64,000 nucleotides of DNA from Papio anubis (GCF_008728515.1 NC_044976.1:211669467-211733466); one strand, 5' to 3'; shown: positions 22,997-33,849, counted from the stretch's first letter. The notes: generated by a model from the letters alone, not told the origin. Made by a program: numbers and translations.

Positions 22997-23303
22997 GGCC
23001 AGGTGCAGTGGCTCATGCCTGTAATCCTGGCACTTTGGGAGGCCAAGGCAGGTGGATCACTTGAGGTCAGGAGTTCAATACCAGCCTGGCCAACATGGTG
23101 AAACCCCATCTCCACGAAAAATACAAAAACTAGCCAGGCATGGTAGCACACACCTATAATCCTAGCTATTCAGGAGGCTGAGGCAGGAGAATCACTTGAA
23201 CTCACGAGGTGGAGATTGCAGTGAGCTAAGATTGTGCCACTGTACCCAAGCTTGGGTGACAGAGTAAGAGTCTGTATCAAAAAAAAAAAAAAAAAAAAAA
23301 AAA
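22997..23303 (+). repeat. Alu, full length with A25 tail
   Basis: GGCCAGGTGCAGTGGCTCATG start, (A)n to 23303. Several right-arm CpG sites have decayed. Confidence 0.96.
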
Positions 23304-23384
23304 GAGTGTAGTGTGTGGTCAGGTCCTTGGGTATGTGGTCCGTAAGTAAAGTGGGGAAGTAGAGGGCTCCTCATTCCTCCCTGA

Positions 23385-23520
23385 CATGTGCTGAGGATTA
23401 TTAATAATAATAATAATCATGGTGATGACGATGTCAGCTCACGTTTATTGAGCTTACAATATGTAAGCTTTGATGAAGAAACCACAGCTACTTTAAGTCT
23501 TGCCATCTTTTCTGCCCTTA
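23385..23520 (-). repeat. Possible MIR fragment
   Basis: AATAATAATAATCATGG then TTTATTGAGCTTACAATATG and GATGAAGAAACCACAGC, in reverse MIR order but short. Confidence 0.4.
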
Positions 23521-23784
23521 AACATACAGCCTTGTCATGCCAGACCACTTTCAGCCCTAGAACAGTTCTTCCACTGAATCCCCGGGAGGGGACCATCCAG
23601 CCCCTGCCTGTGACAGAGAGCTAACTCGAGAGAGGCTGGATGGCTGTCCACCACTGGGTGGCTTTAGGGTCAGAAAATTCTTGCTTCTACTGATGTAAAT
23701 CCTTTCTCCTGCAATTTCCATTATTTGATTCCAGTTTTATGATACGGCTTTCAGATTTATATGGCTACCTAACACACTCTACTT

Positions 23785-23880
23785 TGTGCATTCATGCATT
23801 CCTTTAATAAAAATTTTTCAAGCATCTAGTAAATGTGAGGCACTGAATTAGGTGTGGGGATTTCATGTAATGAATCCATA
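23785..23880 (-). repeat. L2 3' terminus, antisense
   Basis: CATTCATGCATTCCTTTAATAAAAATTT, then GTGAGGCACTGAATTAGGTG and GGGGATTTCATG, the reverse of the L2 end. Confidence 0.6.
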
Positions 23881-23989
23881 GTCAGGTGACGCCCCATCCT
23901 GGCTCTTAATACAGGCCTCTGACACCAAGCTGAGGTTCTGAAACCCCTGTGGGAATGCAGGTGGGGCTGCCAGGTGTGAGAGGGGGTCT

Positions 23990-24476
23990 TCGTTTACCCC
24001 TGAGAGACTGAATATACAAAAGGAAAATTAGCTGGATCACATATAAAAGCAGAACTTTGACCCACAACCTGCAGCAGCTAGCTCAGAAAGCCAACCGACT
24101 ATCCGCAGCAATGACTCCAGAAAGCCAAACAACCACCCGTAGAGCAACTGGCCCCAAACGAGCAGGACTTGATTAATAACTGCCAGCTTGCTTCATTTTT
24201 GCCCACCCGCCCCTGCCACCCACGACCCGCTTCCAATTGAGGACCAATTAGAGAAGCCAAATATGCTCCCATCACCAATCACGTCGGATTCCTCACTTCT
24301 GGTTAGCCCGCCTACAGCTGCCCCAGGCCACAGCCTCCAGTGAAGGTGCACCTGAAACCTTCCTTCCCCTTTTTCCAATATGAAGCTTTTCCATTCCTCT
24401 GCCTGCCTTTGAATCTCTGCCAAACTCAAGCAATGGCAGCTGACTGCCTTGGTAGAGCAAGCTCCGAATATATAGC
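23990..24476 (+). repeat. LTR-like remnant, family not assigned
   Basis: CAGCAGCTAGCTCAGAAAGCC, CCACCCGCCCCTGCCACCC and CTCAAGCAATGGCAGCTGAC-type blocks give the impression of a decayed retroviral LTR. It is cut off sharply by the MST-type LTR at 24477. Uncertain. Confidence 0.4.
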
Positions 24477-24871
24477 TGATATAATTTGGATGTCCGTTCC
24501 CTCCAGATCTCATGTTGAAAGGTAATCCCCATTGTTGGGGGAGGAGCCTCGTGGGAGGTGTTTGGGTCATGGAGGTGGATCCCTCATGAGTGGCTTAGCG
24601 CCATCCCCTTGGTGAAAACTGAGTTCTCGGTTCATGCGAGATCTGATTGTTTAAAAGAGTGCAGCACTTCCTTCACCTTGCCATTGATGTGCCTGCTTCC
24701 CCTTCACCTTCTGCCAGGACTGTAAACTCCCTGAGGCCCTCACCAGAAGCAGACGCCAGCACCACACTTCCTACACAGCCTGCCAAAATGTGAGCCCATT
24801 AAACCTCTTTTCTTTATAAATTACCCTGTCTTGGATCCTTTAAAGCAATACACAAATTGACTAGCACAATT
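24477..24871 (+). mobile_element. MaLR solo LTR (MST/THE1 type)
   Basis: Starts TGATATAATTTGGATGTCCG and has GGTAATCCCCATTGTTGGGG, GGAGGTGTTTGGGTCATGG, GAGATCTGATTGTTTAAAAG, CTGCTTCCCCTTCACCTTCTGCC and CCCATTAAACCTCTTTTCTTTA, ending near GACTAGCACA. No internal sequence is attached. Confidence 0.88.
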
Positions 24872-25000
24872 GCCTTTACTTCTTCTCCTGTAAGTGGTCT
24901 TCATTTATTTTCACACTTCCATTCAATTTCTTTTTGCAATCATAGGTCTGTTTAACTCATGAAATCTCTTTAAGTCTTGTTGCTAAAATACAAAGTTTTA

Positions 25001-25290
25001 GGCCAGGCATGGTGGCTCATGCCTGTAATCCCAGCACTTTGGGAGGCCGAGGCGGGCAGGCCACAAGGTCAGGAGATCCAGGCCATCCTGGCTAACACAG
25101 TGAAACCCCATCTCTACTAAAAATACAAAAATTAGCCAGGTGTGGTGGTAGGCACCCGCAGTCCCAGCTACTGGGGAGGCTGAGGCAGGAGAATGGCATG
25201 AACCTGGGAGAAGGAGCTTGCAGTGAGCTGAGATCGCCCCACTGCACTCCAGCCTGGGCGACAGAGTGAGACTCCGTCTCAAAAACAAAA
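25001..25290 (+). repeat. AluY-like, full length
   Basis: GGCCAGGCATGGTGGCTCATG start; short tail AAAAACAAAA. AAAGTTTTAGG lies on both sides as target-site duplication. Confidence 0.96.
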
Positions 25291-25458
25291 GTTTTAGGCA
25301 CTATCTTCCAGATTTATTCCATTTATACATTTGCCTTCCAGGTATTACCATTGATAATAACCTTGAGCAGCAAGGTTTAGATGTAGAATAAAGCTCTTTG
25401 GCATTAAAGACCTCCCTTCAAGGCATACAGCCACTAGTTCATGCCCCTTGACCAGGAC

Positions 25459-25518
25459 AGTAACCAAGGCATTGCTGTCCACCTTGCTAGTAACCAAGGC
25501 GTTGCTGTCCACCTTGCT
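25459..25518. repeat. 30-bp direct tandem duplication
   Basis: Two adjacent 30-bp copies starting AGTAACCAAGGC that differ at one base (CATTGC/CGTTGC). Confidence 0.95.
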
Positions 25519-25714
25519 GTACTGCTGACCAGGTCATATGTTTGTGGACAAACTTAGGGAGATTTATGAAATCTTTGCCAAGCACCATAAATAAGCATTA
25601 CTGCCTCTGGCATTCCCCTGATCTAGTAACCTAAACAACTTATTAAGAAAGGAAAAGATTTCTTAGTCATCAACTCAAATGGCTATAATTTACTGCACAG
25701 TAACCACGCTGCAG

Positions 25715-25915
25715 TTACGGTTCTAGCTCTGTTTTAGTATCCCATTTGGTCCCCCTAACAATTGCAGGAGGTCAGTATTATTAGCTCAGTTGTAAAGATG
25801 AGCGAATGGAATTTAGGCATGTGAAATAACTTGCCCTAGGTCATATAACTATTAAGGAGTAGGAAAAAAATCAATTTCAATTCTATCTGACTGCAACCAC
25901 TATGTTATATTGCCA
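25715..25915 (-). repeat. MIR SINE, minus strand
   Basis: GGAGGTCAGTATTATTAGCTC, ATAACTTGCCCTAGGTCATA and CTATCTGACTGCAACCACTATG in reverse MIR order. Confidence 0.75.
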
Positions 25916-27440
25916 AACAAAGAACTTAGTAACAGCCAAAAAAAAAAAAAGAATAAGGCTGGCAAAACAGCAAATCTAGATTTAGCTTCTGTTTTCAGAT
26001 GTATAGTGTGTATGTTACTAAAAGCTGAAGTCCACAATGGGCAGGCTGCTTGTTAAGTATCATATTTGAATTTGGGGGATTTTAAGGGGAACTTTAACGG
26101 AATGGACTCTATCTATGAAAAAAGATGTGACCAGGATGGAGATTTTGAGACATGTCACATAAGTAAGTCTCAGACTATCATGCCATTTAGAACATATTCA
26201 GGAAGCAGGGTTTGGAGGGACAAATATGGGAAAACTTTAGAAGTAAGGAAGTTTCACTTGGGAATGACCTCCTGATGAAAACCTCATGTTAGGAAACACA
26301 AACAGGAGAGGTTAAGTAATGTTCTTATTTCTTCAAGTAATTATATAATTTGAAACTGAGACAGACAATAAAATGGTTTTGGGAGAGTAAAAAAGAGGAT
26401 TTTCTATTAATGCTTCTTTTGAATAATACTTGCCAAATTGTCCCTTTAAACATTGTAGAAAATATGCATGACTTTGTTATTTAAAATGCAGTCTACTAAT
26501 CCAGGTATTGTGTAAAAAATAGAGACTTCCACCCCCTTATTTGTTTTAAGATGCACATGCAAATAAAAATGACCTTTCTAAACAGCCCAGGTAATCTATA
26601 TCAACACAGAGATAATTAATCATTTGTTTTCCCTCATTTCATGTTTCCTAAGGAATATTAATTCTTCTCTATTGTATTGGAAGTTGAATTGCTTTTTGCT
26701 TTGCTTCATTTTCATTTTGGTTCTGATATCCAGTTACCTGCATTACCAATGAAATACTTTCCTAGGAGGTAAAACATGTCTTTCAAAACTCGTAAATCCT
26801 GAGAAAAATATCAGCTCAGTACCAGCACTGAGCAGGGATGGCAGATGGGCTATACAACAGTGACCTCCTCCTGCCCACTGGCACATACACTGGGTCTTCG
26901 AAACTACCTCAGTCCTTTGTTCTTTTAATTGAAAGAAAAATGGACAAGAGGAGAAAATCAAAGGTGCTTTAAGCATTAGTGCCCTTTCTCCTTGGTTAAT
27001 GTCAGGCTATGACCTCAGCTGCAGGAAGACTTGAAAGGAATGACTGGGCTTGGAGAGGCAGAGGGACTGGAACCCTCATCTGTGTCCCATGAAACAGTTA
27101 TTGTCAGAAATAGCAGCTGTGATGAAATCAGTAGCTTTAGGTTCAACAAAGAACTATCACTACTCAAGTGCTCGAGCTGGTAGATTAAAAGTATCCATAT
27201 CAGTCAATCTCTTTGCTGTTTCTCCAGCTGTCCGCCGAACCTCAGAACTACCCCTTCTTCCTGACCTCCTTTGTTTCTGTTGACAATATGGCTCTTCTGT
27301 CCGTTGGTCCAGCTCCAGATGTTGAAAATGCTGCTGCCTACTCCCTCTGGCTGAGTTCTCACAGCCCATCAGTCACTATGATGCAGCTCTGCCACGTCTT
27401 TTCCATGTCATGTTACTTCCAGATCTCACAGTCATCATCT
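25916..27440. other. Repeat-poor intron block
   Basis: About 1.5 kb without a recognised transposon. Contains AT-rich text with homeodomain-like TAATTAAT and an octamer-like ATGCAAAT near 26557-26620. No coding exon recognised. Confidence 0.45.
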
Positions 27441-28318
27441 GTATTAGTCAGGGTTCTCCAGAGAAGCAGAACCAACAGGACATGAATACATATGTACAGT
27501 GGATCCTTGAATGATGTGAGGGTTAGAGGCACTGATCCTTATATGGTCAAAAATCTGTGTATAGCTTTGGGCTCCCCAGAAACTCAACTACCAACAGCCT
27601 ACTGTTGACCAGAATAAATAGTCAATTAACACATATTTTTTGCATATACTGTGTATTAGATATTTCTCTAGCTTACAATAAAGTGAGCTAGAGAAAAGAA
27701 AATGCTATTAAGAAAAACATAAGGAAAGGAAAATAGATTTACTATTTACTAAGTGGAAGTGGATCATCGTAAAGATCTTCCTGCTCATTGTCTTCACATT
27801 GAATGAGCTCAGCAGGAGGAGGAGAAAGAAGATGGGTTGGCGTTGCTGTCTCGGGAATGGCAGAGGTAGAAGAGGTGGAGGAAGGAGAGGCAGGTATATT
27901 CGGTGTAATTTATATTGGAAAAAAAGTGCATATAAGCAGATCCATGCAAAGAAAGAGAGATCTATGAGATTTATCTTAAGGAATTGGCACATAGGATTGT
28001 GGGGGCTGCAAGTTCAAAATCTGCAGGGCAGAGCAGGCAGGGTGGAAACTCAGGCAGGATTTCTATGTTGCAGTCTTGAGGAGAATTCCTTCTTCTTTGG
28101 GAAACCCCACTCTTCTTTGGGAAACTCTGCTTCAGTTGATTGGATGAAGCATACGCACACTATGGAGGAGAACCTGCTTTACTCAAAACCTACTGATTTC
28201 AATGTGAATCACATCTAGAAAATACCTCCCCAACAACATCTAGACTCATGATTGATCAAACAACTGGGCACCGGAGCCCAGCCAAGTTGACTTATTAAAT
28301 TAACCTTCAAACCTTCAT
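27441..28318 (-). mobile_element. LTR-like repeat split by a Tigger-family element
   Basis: Left edge GTATTAGTCAGGGTTCTCCAG and AGAAGCAGAACCAACAGGA; right part GGAATTGGCACATAGGATTG, GATTGGATGAAGCATACGCACAC, CCAAGTTGACTTATTAAATT and AACCTTCAAA. This widely dispersed pattern looks like an LTR read antisense (TTAATTT...GTCAACTTGG). Exact family not assigned. Confidence 0.55.
27496..27948. mobile_element. Tigger3-like DNA transposon, truncated
   Basis: Begins after a TA with CAGTGGATCCTTGAATGATG, continues TTTCTCTAGCTTACAATAAAG, GGATCATCGTAAAGATCTTCC and the purine-rich GAGGAGGAG block, then GCATATAAGCAGATCCATGCA. The final terminal repeat is missing. No transposase frame. Confidence 0.6.
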
Positions 28319-28677
28319 AATTCAGCCCTGCCACTCCCTCCTTAATCACGGCCATCAGCCCTCTTCCCGCTTTCCCCACTGCTCACCTGGGCACTTTCTC
28401 TAGCTTTGTTCCAGTGCTGTCAGGTCCTGGCTCTGATTACAGGTCTTCGGCAGTTCTCCCTTGGCCTGTAGGACTGACTCCACATCCTACCCTGGGTATC
28501 TGCATCACTCCCAAGCTTATTCTTGCCTTTTCCAGCTCTATGTTCCAATGCTTTACAACTGAGACTCTTTGCTCCTGCAAGAAATTGCTCATAGATCTTC
28601 CAACACCCCATGCTTGTTTCTGACTCTGTGTCTTTGTTCACCATGTTCCTTCTACTTAGAATACCTTTCTTTTTTTT

Positions 28678-28800
28678 CCACTCTATTCAACATAATTTGT
28701 TTGAGATTCATCCATCAACACCTTTTTTCACTGGTAAGCAGTTTGCAGTTGTATGGACGTGCTACAATTTCTTCATCCATCTTTCACGGATATCGACGTT
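28678..28800 (-). repeat. L1M-like antisense fragment
   Basis: TTCAACATAATTTGTTTGAG, ATTCATCCATCAACACC and TTCTTCATCCATC resemble antisense L1M 3' sequence. Short and diverged. Confidence 0.4.
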
Positions 28801-28894
28801 TTATATACATATATGTATTATATATATTATATATGTATTTTATGTATGTATTATATATTAAACATATGTATTTTATTTACATGTATGTATGTTT

Positions 28895-28929
<35 letters not shown>

Positions 28930-28930
28930 T
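28801..28930. repeat. TA-rich, (TG)n and (TATG)n microsatellites
   Basis: TATATATTATATATGTATT-type text at 28801-28890, then a TG run at about 28895-28914 and TATGTATG at 28915-28928. The long open frame across this block is compositional. Confidence 0.9.
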
Positions 28931-29082
28931 TGAGACAGAGTCTTGCTCTGTCACCCAGGCTGGTGTTCAGTGGTATAATCATGGCTCCCTGAAGCCTCGA
29001 TCTTCTGGGCTCAAAAGATCTTCCTGCCTCAACTTCTCAAGTAGCTAAGATTATAGGCACACACCACCACACCCAACTAATA
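28931..29082 (-). repeat. Alu fragment (AluJ-like), minus strand
   Basis: TTTGAGACAGAGTCTTGCTC to CACACCACCACACCCAACTAA; one arm only, with many substitutions. Confidence 0.8.
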
Positions 29083-29248
29083 AGCAGGATATCTTTCTTT
29101 CTTCAGCATGCCTGCACAAGTGAGCTCACCCAGCTCACTCATCATTTAAGGTACAGCTCAAATTCCATCTTCTCTCTGTGACCCTCACTCTTTAGTCTGC
29201 AGAGTCACTATCTGATTTGATCACCAGTATCATACCACCCCTGTGCTC

Positions 29249-29658
29249 CTGTACCCCAAGAGATGGTCCATTTCCATCTAAACCTATCAACCTGTACCCC
29301 AAGAGATGGCCTGTTTTCATCTAAACCTATCAACCTGTACCCCAAGAGATGGTCCGTTTCCATCTAAACCTATAAACCTGTACCCCAGAGATGGTTTTCA
29401 TCTAAACCCATAAACTTGTACCCCAAGAGATGGCCTGCTTTCATCTAAACCTATCAACCTGTACCCCGAGTGATGGCCTGTTTTCATATAAACCTATCAA
29501 CCTATACCCCAAGAGATAGACTGTTTTCATATAAACCTGTACCCCAAGAGATGGCCTGTTTTCATATAAACCTATCAACCTGTACCCCGAGTGATGGCCT
29601 GTTTTCATTTAAACCTATCAACCTGTACCCCAATGGATGGCCTGTTTTCATATAAACC
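29249..29658. repeat. 43-bp minisatellite, about 9.5 copies
   Basis: Unit starts CTGTACCCCAAGAGATGG and ends CTAAACCTATCAAC. Unit starts at 29249, 29292, 29335, 29378, 29416, 29459, 29502, 29537, 29580 and 29623. Seven full units are 43 bp; one is 38 bp and one 35 bp (missing CTATCAAC). Two units carry the GAGTGATGG variant. The unit is not a multiple of three, so frames through it are not conserved. Confidence 0.95.
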
Positions 29659-29659
29659 T

Positions 29660-30192
29660 TTTAGTTCTTTTACAATAAAGATAGACCAAGATTAAAATAC
29701 GCACTGATGAAGTTTAAATAGGGCTATTCCCGTTTGTTCTAATTATGCCAAAATGCACAATTGGAAAATCAGTCCTCCCTAGAGAAGCCAGATTCTTGTG
29801 ACCAATAAAACTATGGAACCCCACATTCAACTTCAGGCTAACAGTTCATTTAAGAGGATTTCTTTGAAAAGCATAAATGTGACTTTTTCTAAAAACAGGA
29901 TTTTCACATTTTCCTTCCTGACTTCTCCTATTTCAGCATCCCGCCTCCAGAGCCCTGTGGGTTGAAGACCACTGTGCCCTTTTCTTTCGGCTTCACATGC
30001 TGGCTAGTCTTTTGTTTGCTTTGTTAGCGCAGTACTTTTCATTGCCTTCGCGGTGTTTTTAGGAGCTCCTGAATTTCACACACAAATCCAGACCCCTGTG
30101 TGGAAAGCCTGTGGTGATGTTCTCTTTCTTCCCACAGGACTCCCTGCAGCCAGGAATTCTAGTGGAGCACCTGACGTAAGGTGAGGAATATA
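29660..30192. other. Intronic sequence, no feature recognised
   Basis: Unassigned; ends at the TA target of the Tigger1 insertion (30191-30192). Confidence 0.45.
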
Positions 30193-30646
30193 CAGGCATA
30201 CCTTGTGTTCGTGCATTGTGCCTTATGGCAGTTTTCACAAATTGAAGGTCTGTGGCAACCCTGCCTCGAACAAGTCTATTGGCTCCATTAGTCCACAGCA
30301 TGTGTTCACTTCATGTTTCCATGCCACATGTTGGTAATTCTCACAGCATTTCAAACATTTTCATTAGTGCTGTATCTGTTATGGTGATCTGTGATCAGTT
30401 ATCTTTGATGTTACTATGGCAATTGTTCTGGGACAGCACAAACTGCACCCATCTAAGTTGGAGAACTTAATCCATAAATGTTGCATGTGTTCTGACTGCT
30501 CCACAGACCAGCTGTTCCCCTGTCTCTCTCTCTCTCCTTGGGTCGCTTACTCTCTGAGGCAACAATATTGAAATCAGGCCAGTTGATGAACCTACAATTG
30601 GCCTCTAAGTTTCAAGTGAAAGGAAGAGTGGTACATCTCTCAGTTT

Positions 30647-30952
30647 TGTGGGTTGTCTGTTGTTTGTTTTTGAGATGGAGTCTCACTCTGTCACCCAGGC
30701 TGGACTGCAGTGGTGCAATCTTGGCTCACTGCAACCCCTGCCTCCCAGGTTCAAGCAAGTCTCCTGCCTCAACCTCCTAAGTAGCTGGGATTACAGGCGC
30801 CCAACACCATGTCCAGCTAATTTTTGTATTTTTAGTAGAGATGGGGTTTCAACATGTTGGACAGGCTGGTCTCGAACTGGTGACCTCCGGTGATCTGCCC
30901 GCCTCATCCTCCCAAAGTGCTGGGATTACTGGCATAAGATACCATGCCCCAC
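30647..30952 (-). repeat. Alu in Tigger1, minus strand
   Basis: Flanked by a perfect 15-bp duplication TACATCTCTCAGTTT at 30632-30646 and 30953-30967, which is Tigger1 sequence. The tail is irregular (TGTTGTTTGTTTTT). Confidence 0.97.
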
Positions 30953-31481
30953 TACATCTCTCAGTTTAAATCAAAAGCTCTTAATGATGAACCTCAGTGA
31001 GAAAGGCATGTAGAAAGCCAAGATAAGCAGTTTGCCAAGTTGTGAATACAAAGGAAAAATTCTTGAAGAAAATTAAAAGTGCTACTCCAGTGAATACACA
31101 AATGTTAAGAAAGCAAAACACCTTGCTGACATGAGAAAGTTTGAGTGGTCTGGATAGATCAAAGTGCAATATTCCTTTCAGCCAAAGTCTAACTCAGAGT
31201 GAGGCCCTTACCCTCTTATACTCTGTGAAGGCCAAGAGAGGTAAAAAAAGCTGCAAAAGAAAAATTGGAAGCTAGCTGAGGTTGGTTCATGAGGTTTAAG
31301 GTACGAAACTGTTCTGTAACATAGAAGTGCGAGGTAAAGCAGCAAGTGATGATGGAGAAGCTGCAGTAAGTTATCCAGGAGACCTAGCTGAGATCATTGA
31401 TGAAGCTGGATACACTACACAACAGATTTTCAATGTAGACAAAACAACCTTCCATTAGAAGAAGATGCCATCTAAGACTTT

Positions 31482-31963
31482 TGTGGGAGTTCAGTCAGGT
31501 TTGTAGGAAAATTTTTAAGATGAAGTTATAGGATATACACACAAACCTTCTTGGAAGGTTGGAAGGTTTTGCAAAAGTTTCGGGATAGGGTTATGGCTAA
31601 AAACAGCCTAATCCTTACCTTGAGTTAATAGCTTGGGGTGCAGATACAAAGGAATGTAAAGTATTTTATCTAAATAGCTTGTTTACTCACTGGTCCTAAG
31701 ATCAACATTTGATCATTCGTGGGCAGGATGGCCCTCTCCAGGGTGGGGGCAGCCAGGTTAATTACCCACAGGGGTTGACTCAAAGCCTTTGTCAATTAAA
31801 TATCTACTAACTAAATGCAAGCATTGCCAGCTTGGAGGGGCTGCAAAACTCTCTTCGGCTCCTAGTGCCAGCTGCCCCCTGGCCCGCTCTTTCACTGAAT
31901 ATCAGTGTCTGAGTATGTGTCTCATCCGTCTTGCAGCTGAGGTCTGTAGGACAGACCCCCACA
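31482..31963 (+). repeat. 5' LTR of the provirus
   Basis: 482 bp from TGTGGGAGTTCAGTCAGG to GGACAGACCCCCACA. About 90% identical to the 3' LTR over its first roughly 210 bp, but in blocks of the last 270 bp the two barely match. It lacks the AATAAA seen in the 3' LTR (here AACTAAATG). Confidence 0.9.
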
Positions 31964-31965
31964 AG

Positions 31966-31983
31966 TGGTGCCCTGCATGAGGA
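31966..31983 (+). other. Probable retroviral primer-binding site
   Basis: TGGTGCCCTGCATGAGGA, two bases after the 5' LTR. By position this is the tRNA primer site. It differs at about six of 18 positions from the lysine-tRNA type usual in HML elements, so the tRNA is not certain. Confidence 0.6.
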
Positions 31984-32112
31984 ACACTACAAAAAGATCA
32001 CGATGGAGCCCCCGAAAATGAAGGTGAAAAAGGAACTGCACAGTCAGCAAGTCATTGGTACCTGCTCAGGATTTCCAAGTTCGGGGGGTATTGTTCAGGT
32101 TAGGGTTTCATC

Positions 32113-32700
32113 ATGGGACAACAGTTATCAGCTCAACAGAAACAGTATATAAAAGTATTGAAACAGCTGCTTAAAGCTACTGGAGTCTCAGTTTGGCAGG
32201 CTCAATTAAGGGACCTAACACAAACTGTTGTATCCCAAAACCCATGGTTCCCTGAAGAAGGCACACTAGATGTAAAGCTCTGGGAACAAGTGGGGAGAAA
32301 TCTTAAACAACATCACGTGCAAGGGCAAGGTCCCAGCATCATCTTTAATGCTATGGGCCTTAGTTAGGGCAGCCCTGGCTCCATCATACACAGAAGATCC
32401 TAAAAAGAGGAAGGAGGAAGAACCATCACCTGCTTTACCACCTCCTCTTCCCTCAGCCCCGATATCACCAGGCCAAAATAAAAAAGAGAAAACGGAGGTT
32501 TTGCCTAAGCCCCCTCCTCCAATAGATAGGAAAAAGGACTGGGGATATGCTACAGCTATGAGACCCTGTCTTAAGCAAGCAGCATTAAAAGGGGAGTTCT
32601 TCGCCTGCCCAGTAATGCAAGATCAACAAGGCAATCAGATGCATAAACCCATTTCTTTTAATGCTTATAAAAATAATAAGAAAAAACATTAAAGGCCAGA
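32113..32700 (+). pseudogene. Retroviral gag remnant (matrix to start of capsid)
   Basis: The frame opens with MGQQLSAQQ at 32113, an N-myristoylation-type start, and has the NPWFPEEGTLD block of betaretroviral matrix. It stops after 84 codons. A shifted frame carries a proline-rich linker (PPLPSAPISPG) and then NQMHKPISF, resembling the capsid start. The rest of capsid, nucleocapsid zinc knuckles and protease are not found. Non-functional. Confidence 0.8.
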
Positions 32701-33115
32701 GCCGCGCAACCAAGCGAGCAGTGGGCAGAAGGAAAGGCTCAGCAGCAGGGATGCTTCCAGACCCGGAGCCAACAAATGCTCCCAGGAACTCGACCTGCAC
32801 AGCAGCGACACAACGAGGAGCTAGGCCCAGTGTGCAGAAGCTAGCCTGCTGGGGATGGGCAGGAGGCATGTGCAGGAAGGTCTGCCCAGCAGGCAGCAGC
32901 CGCCTGGTGGCAGAGGGAGGGAGCAGGACAGAAGAAGAGACACAGACAAAAAGCAACAGCACCTAAGCAAGTGCAAAGTGGCCACCGCCCTGGGGCCTGC
33001 CTGCTCAGCTCTCCAGCTCTCCTGCCCATGGCAAAATTTCGTGTGCTCCTTATATACAAGTGACATCTCAGATTGTAATTCTATGCTAAGATTTGAGTAA
33101 AATTTAAAAATTTAA
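32690..33115. other. GC-rich segment of unknown origin inside the provirus
   Basis: About 425 bp lying between the gag remnant and the reverse transcriptase. It is much richer in G/C than the viral flanks (AGCCGCGCAACCAAGCGAGC, GCAGGCAGCAGCCGCC). It ends in an A-rich run (TTTAAAAATTTAAAAAAA, 33101-33118). I see no retroviral motif in any frame. The plus-strand frame at 32661-32966 starts in gag-derived text and continues into it. It could be captured cell RNA, an inserted retroposon or decayed viral sequence. Confidence 0.6.
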
Positions 33116-33119
33116 AAAA

Positions 33120-33840
33120 ACCTCTTTCTGATAATGGCCACTGTTCTCTCTCTCCTACCTCTGACGTGGCTCTCTCAAGATCTGATTTGGGTAGAACAGT
33201 GGCCTCTGAAGGGAGAGAAATTACAGAAGGCCCATTAATTAGATAAAGGGCAATTAAAAGCTGGACATGTAGAACCATCAAATAGTCCTTGGAATTCACC
33301 CATTTTCGTCATTCCCAAAAAGTCTGGTAAATGGAGACTTTTGCATGACCTACAATTTGCAACCTATGAGACCCCTTCAGCAGGGGCTCCCTTCCCCCAA
33401 GGCAATTCCTTACAACTGGTTTATAATTGTTATTAACTTAAAAGACTGTTTTTATATGATTCCCCTAGCAGAAAAGACAGAAAAAAATTTGTGTTTACAA
33501 TACCAGCTATCAATAATGAAAGGCCAGCTTGTCAATTTCATCGGAAAGTGCTTCCTCAAAGAATGCTAAACAGTCCTACCATGTGTCAGTATCACGTAAA
33601 TCAAGCTTTGCTCCCCAGCAGAAAAGAATTTCTTGATTGCAAGGTTATTCATATTATGGATGATATTTTACTAGCAGCCCCAAAGGAACTAATGCTTTTA
33701 AATTTACATACCTCTGTCATAAAGAATACAGCTAAAATATTTAATTATTGCACCTGAAAAAGTACAAGTGTCCTCTCCTTGGAAATATCTTGGGTACATA
33801 CTAACTTCCCAGTCAGTAAGACCTCAAAAGGTTAAATACT
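33120..33840 (+). pseudogene. Retroviral reverse transcriptase remnant (pol)
   Basis: Recognisable RT order: SNSPWNSPIFVIPKKSGKWR (about 33271-33330), LKDCFYMIPLAEKTE (motif A, about 33437-33481) and IMDDILLA (33653-33676). The first catalytic Asp of motif A reads Asn (codon AAC), the YxDD box reads IMDD, and several frameshifts and stops separate the blocks. The N-terminal part, normally joined to protease, is missing. It cannot be active. Confidence 0.88.
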
Positions 33841-33849
33841 AGCAACTTA

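Larger units (their letters stand above)
28320..29248 (+). repeat. L2 LINE, interrupted by L1 fragment, microsatellite and Alu
   Basis: L2 blocks at 28320-28675 (GTTCCTTCTACTTAGAATACC) and again at 29110-29248 (GGTACAGCTCAAATTCCATC). Between them lie an L1M-like antisense piece, TA/TG repeats and an Alu. The 43-bp minisatellite starts at its right edge. Confidence 0.55.

Noticed and set aside
28569..29048. 159-codon plus-strand open frame
   Set aside because: It runs through L2, an L1 fragment, TA/TG microsatellites and an Alu. Its length comes from low complexity.
29249..29658. CRISPR-like array
   Set aside because: The repeats are directly adjacent with no unique spacers. It is a minisatellite in a primate genome.
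32113..32367. Possible intact retroviral gag gene
   Set aside because: Only the first 84 codons are open, followed by a stop and frame change. The rest of gag is missing.
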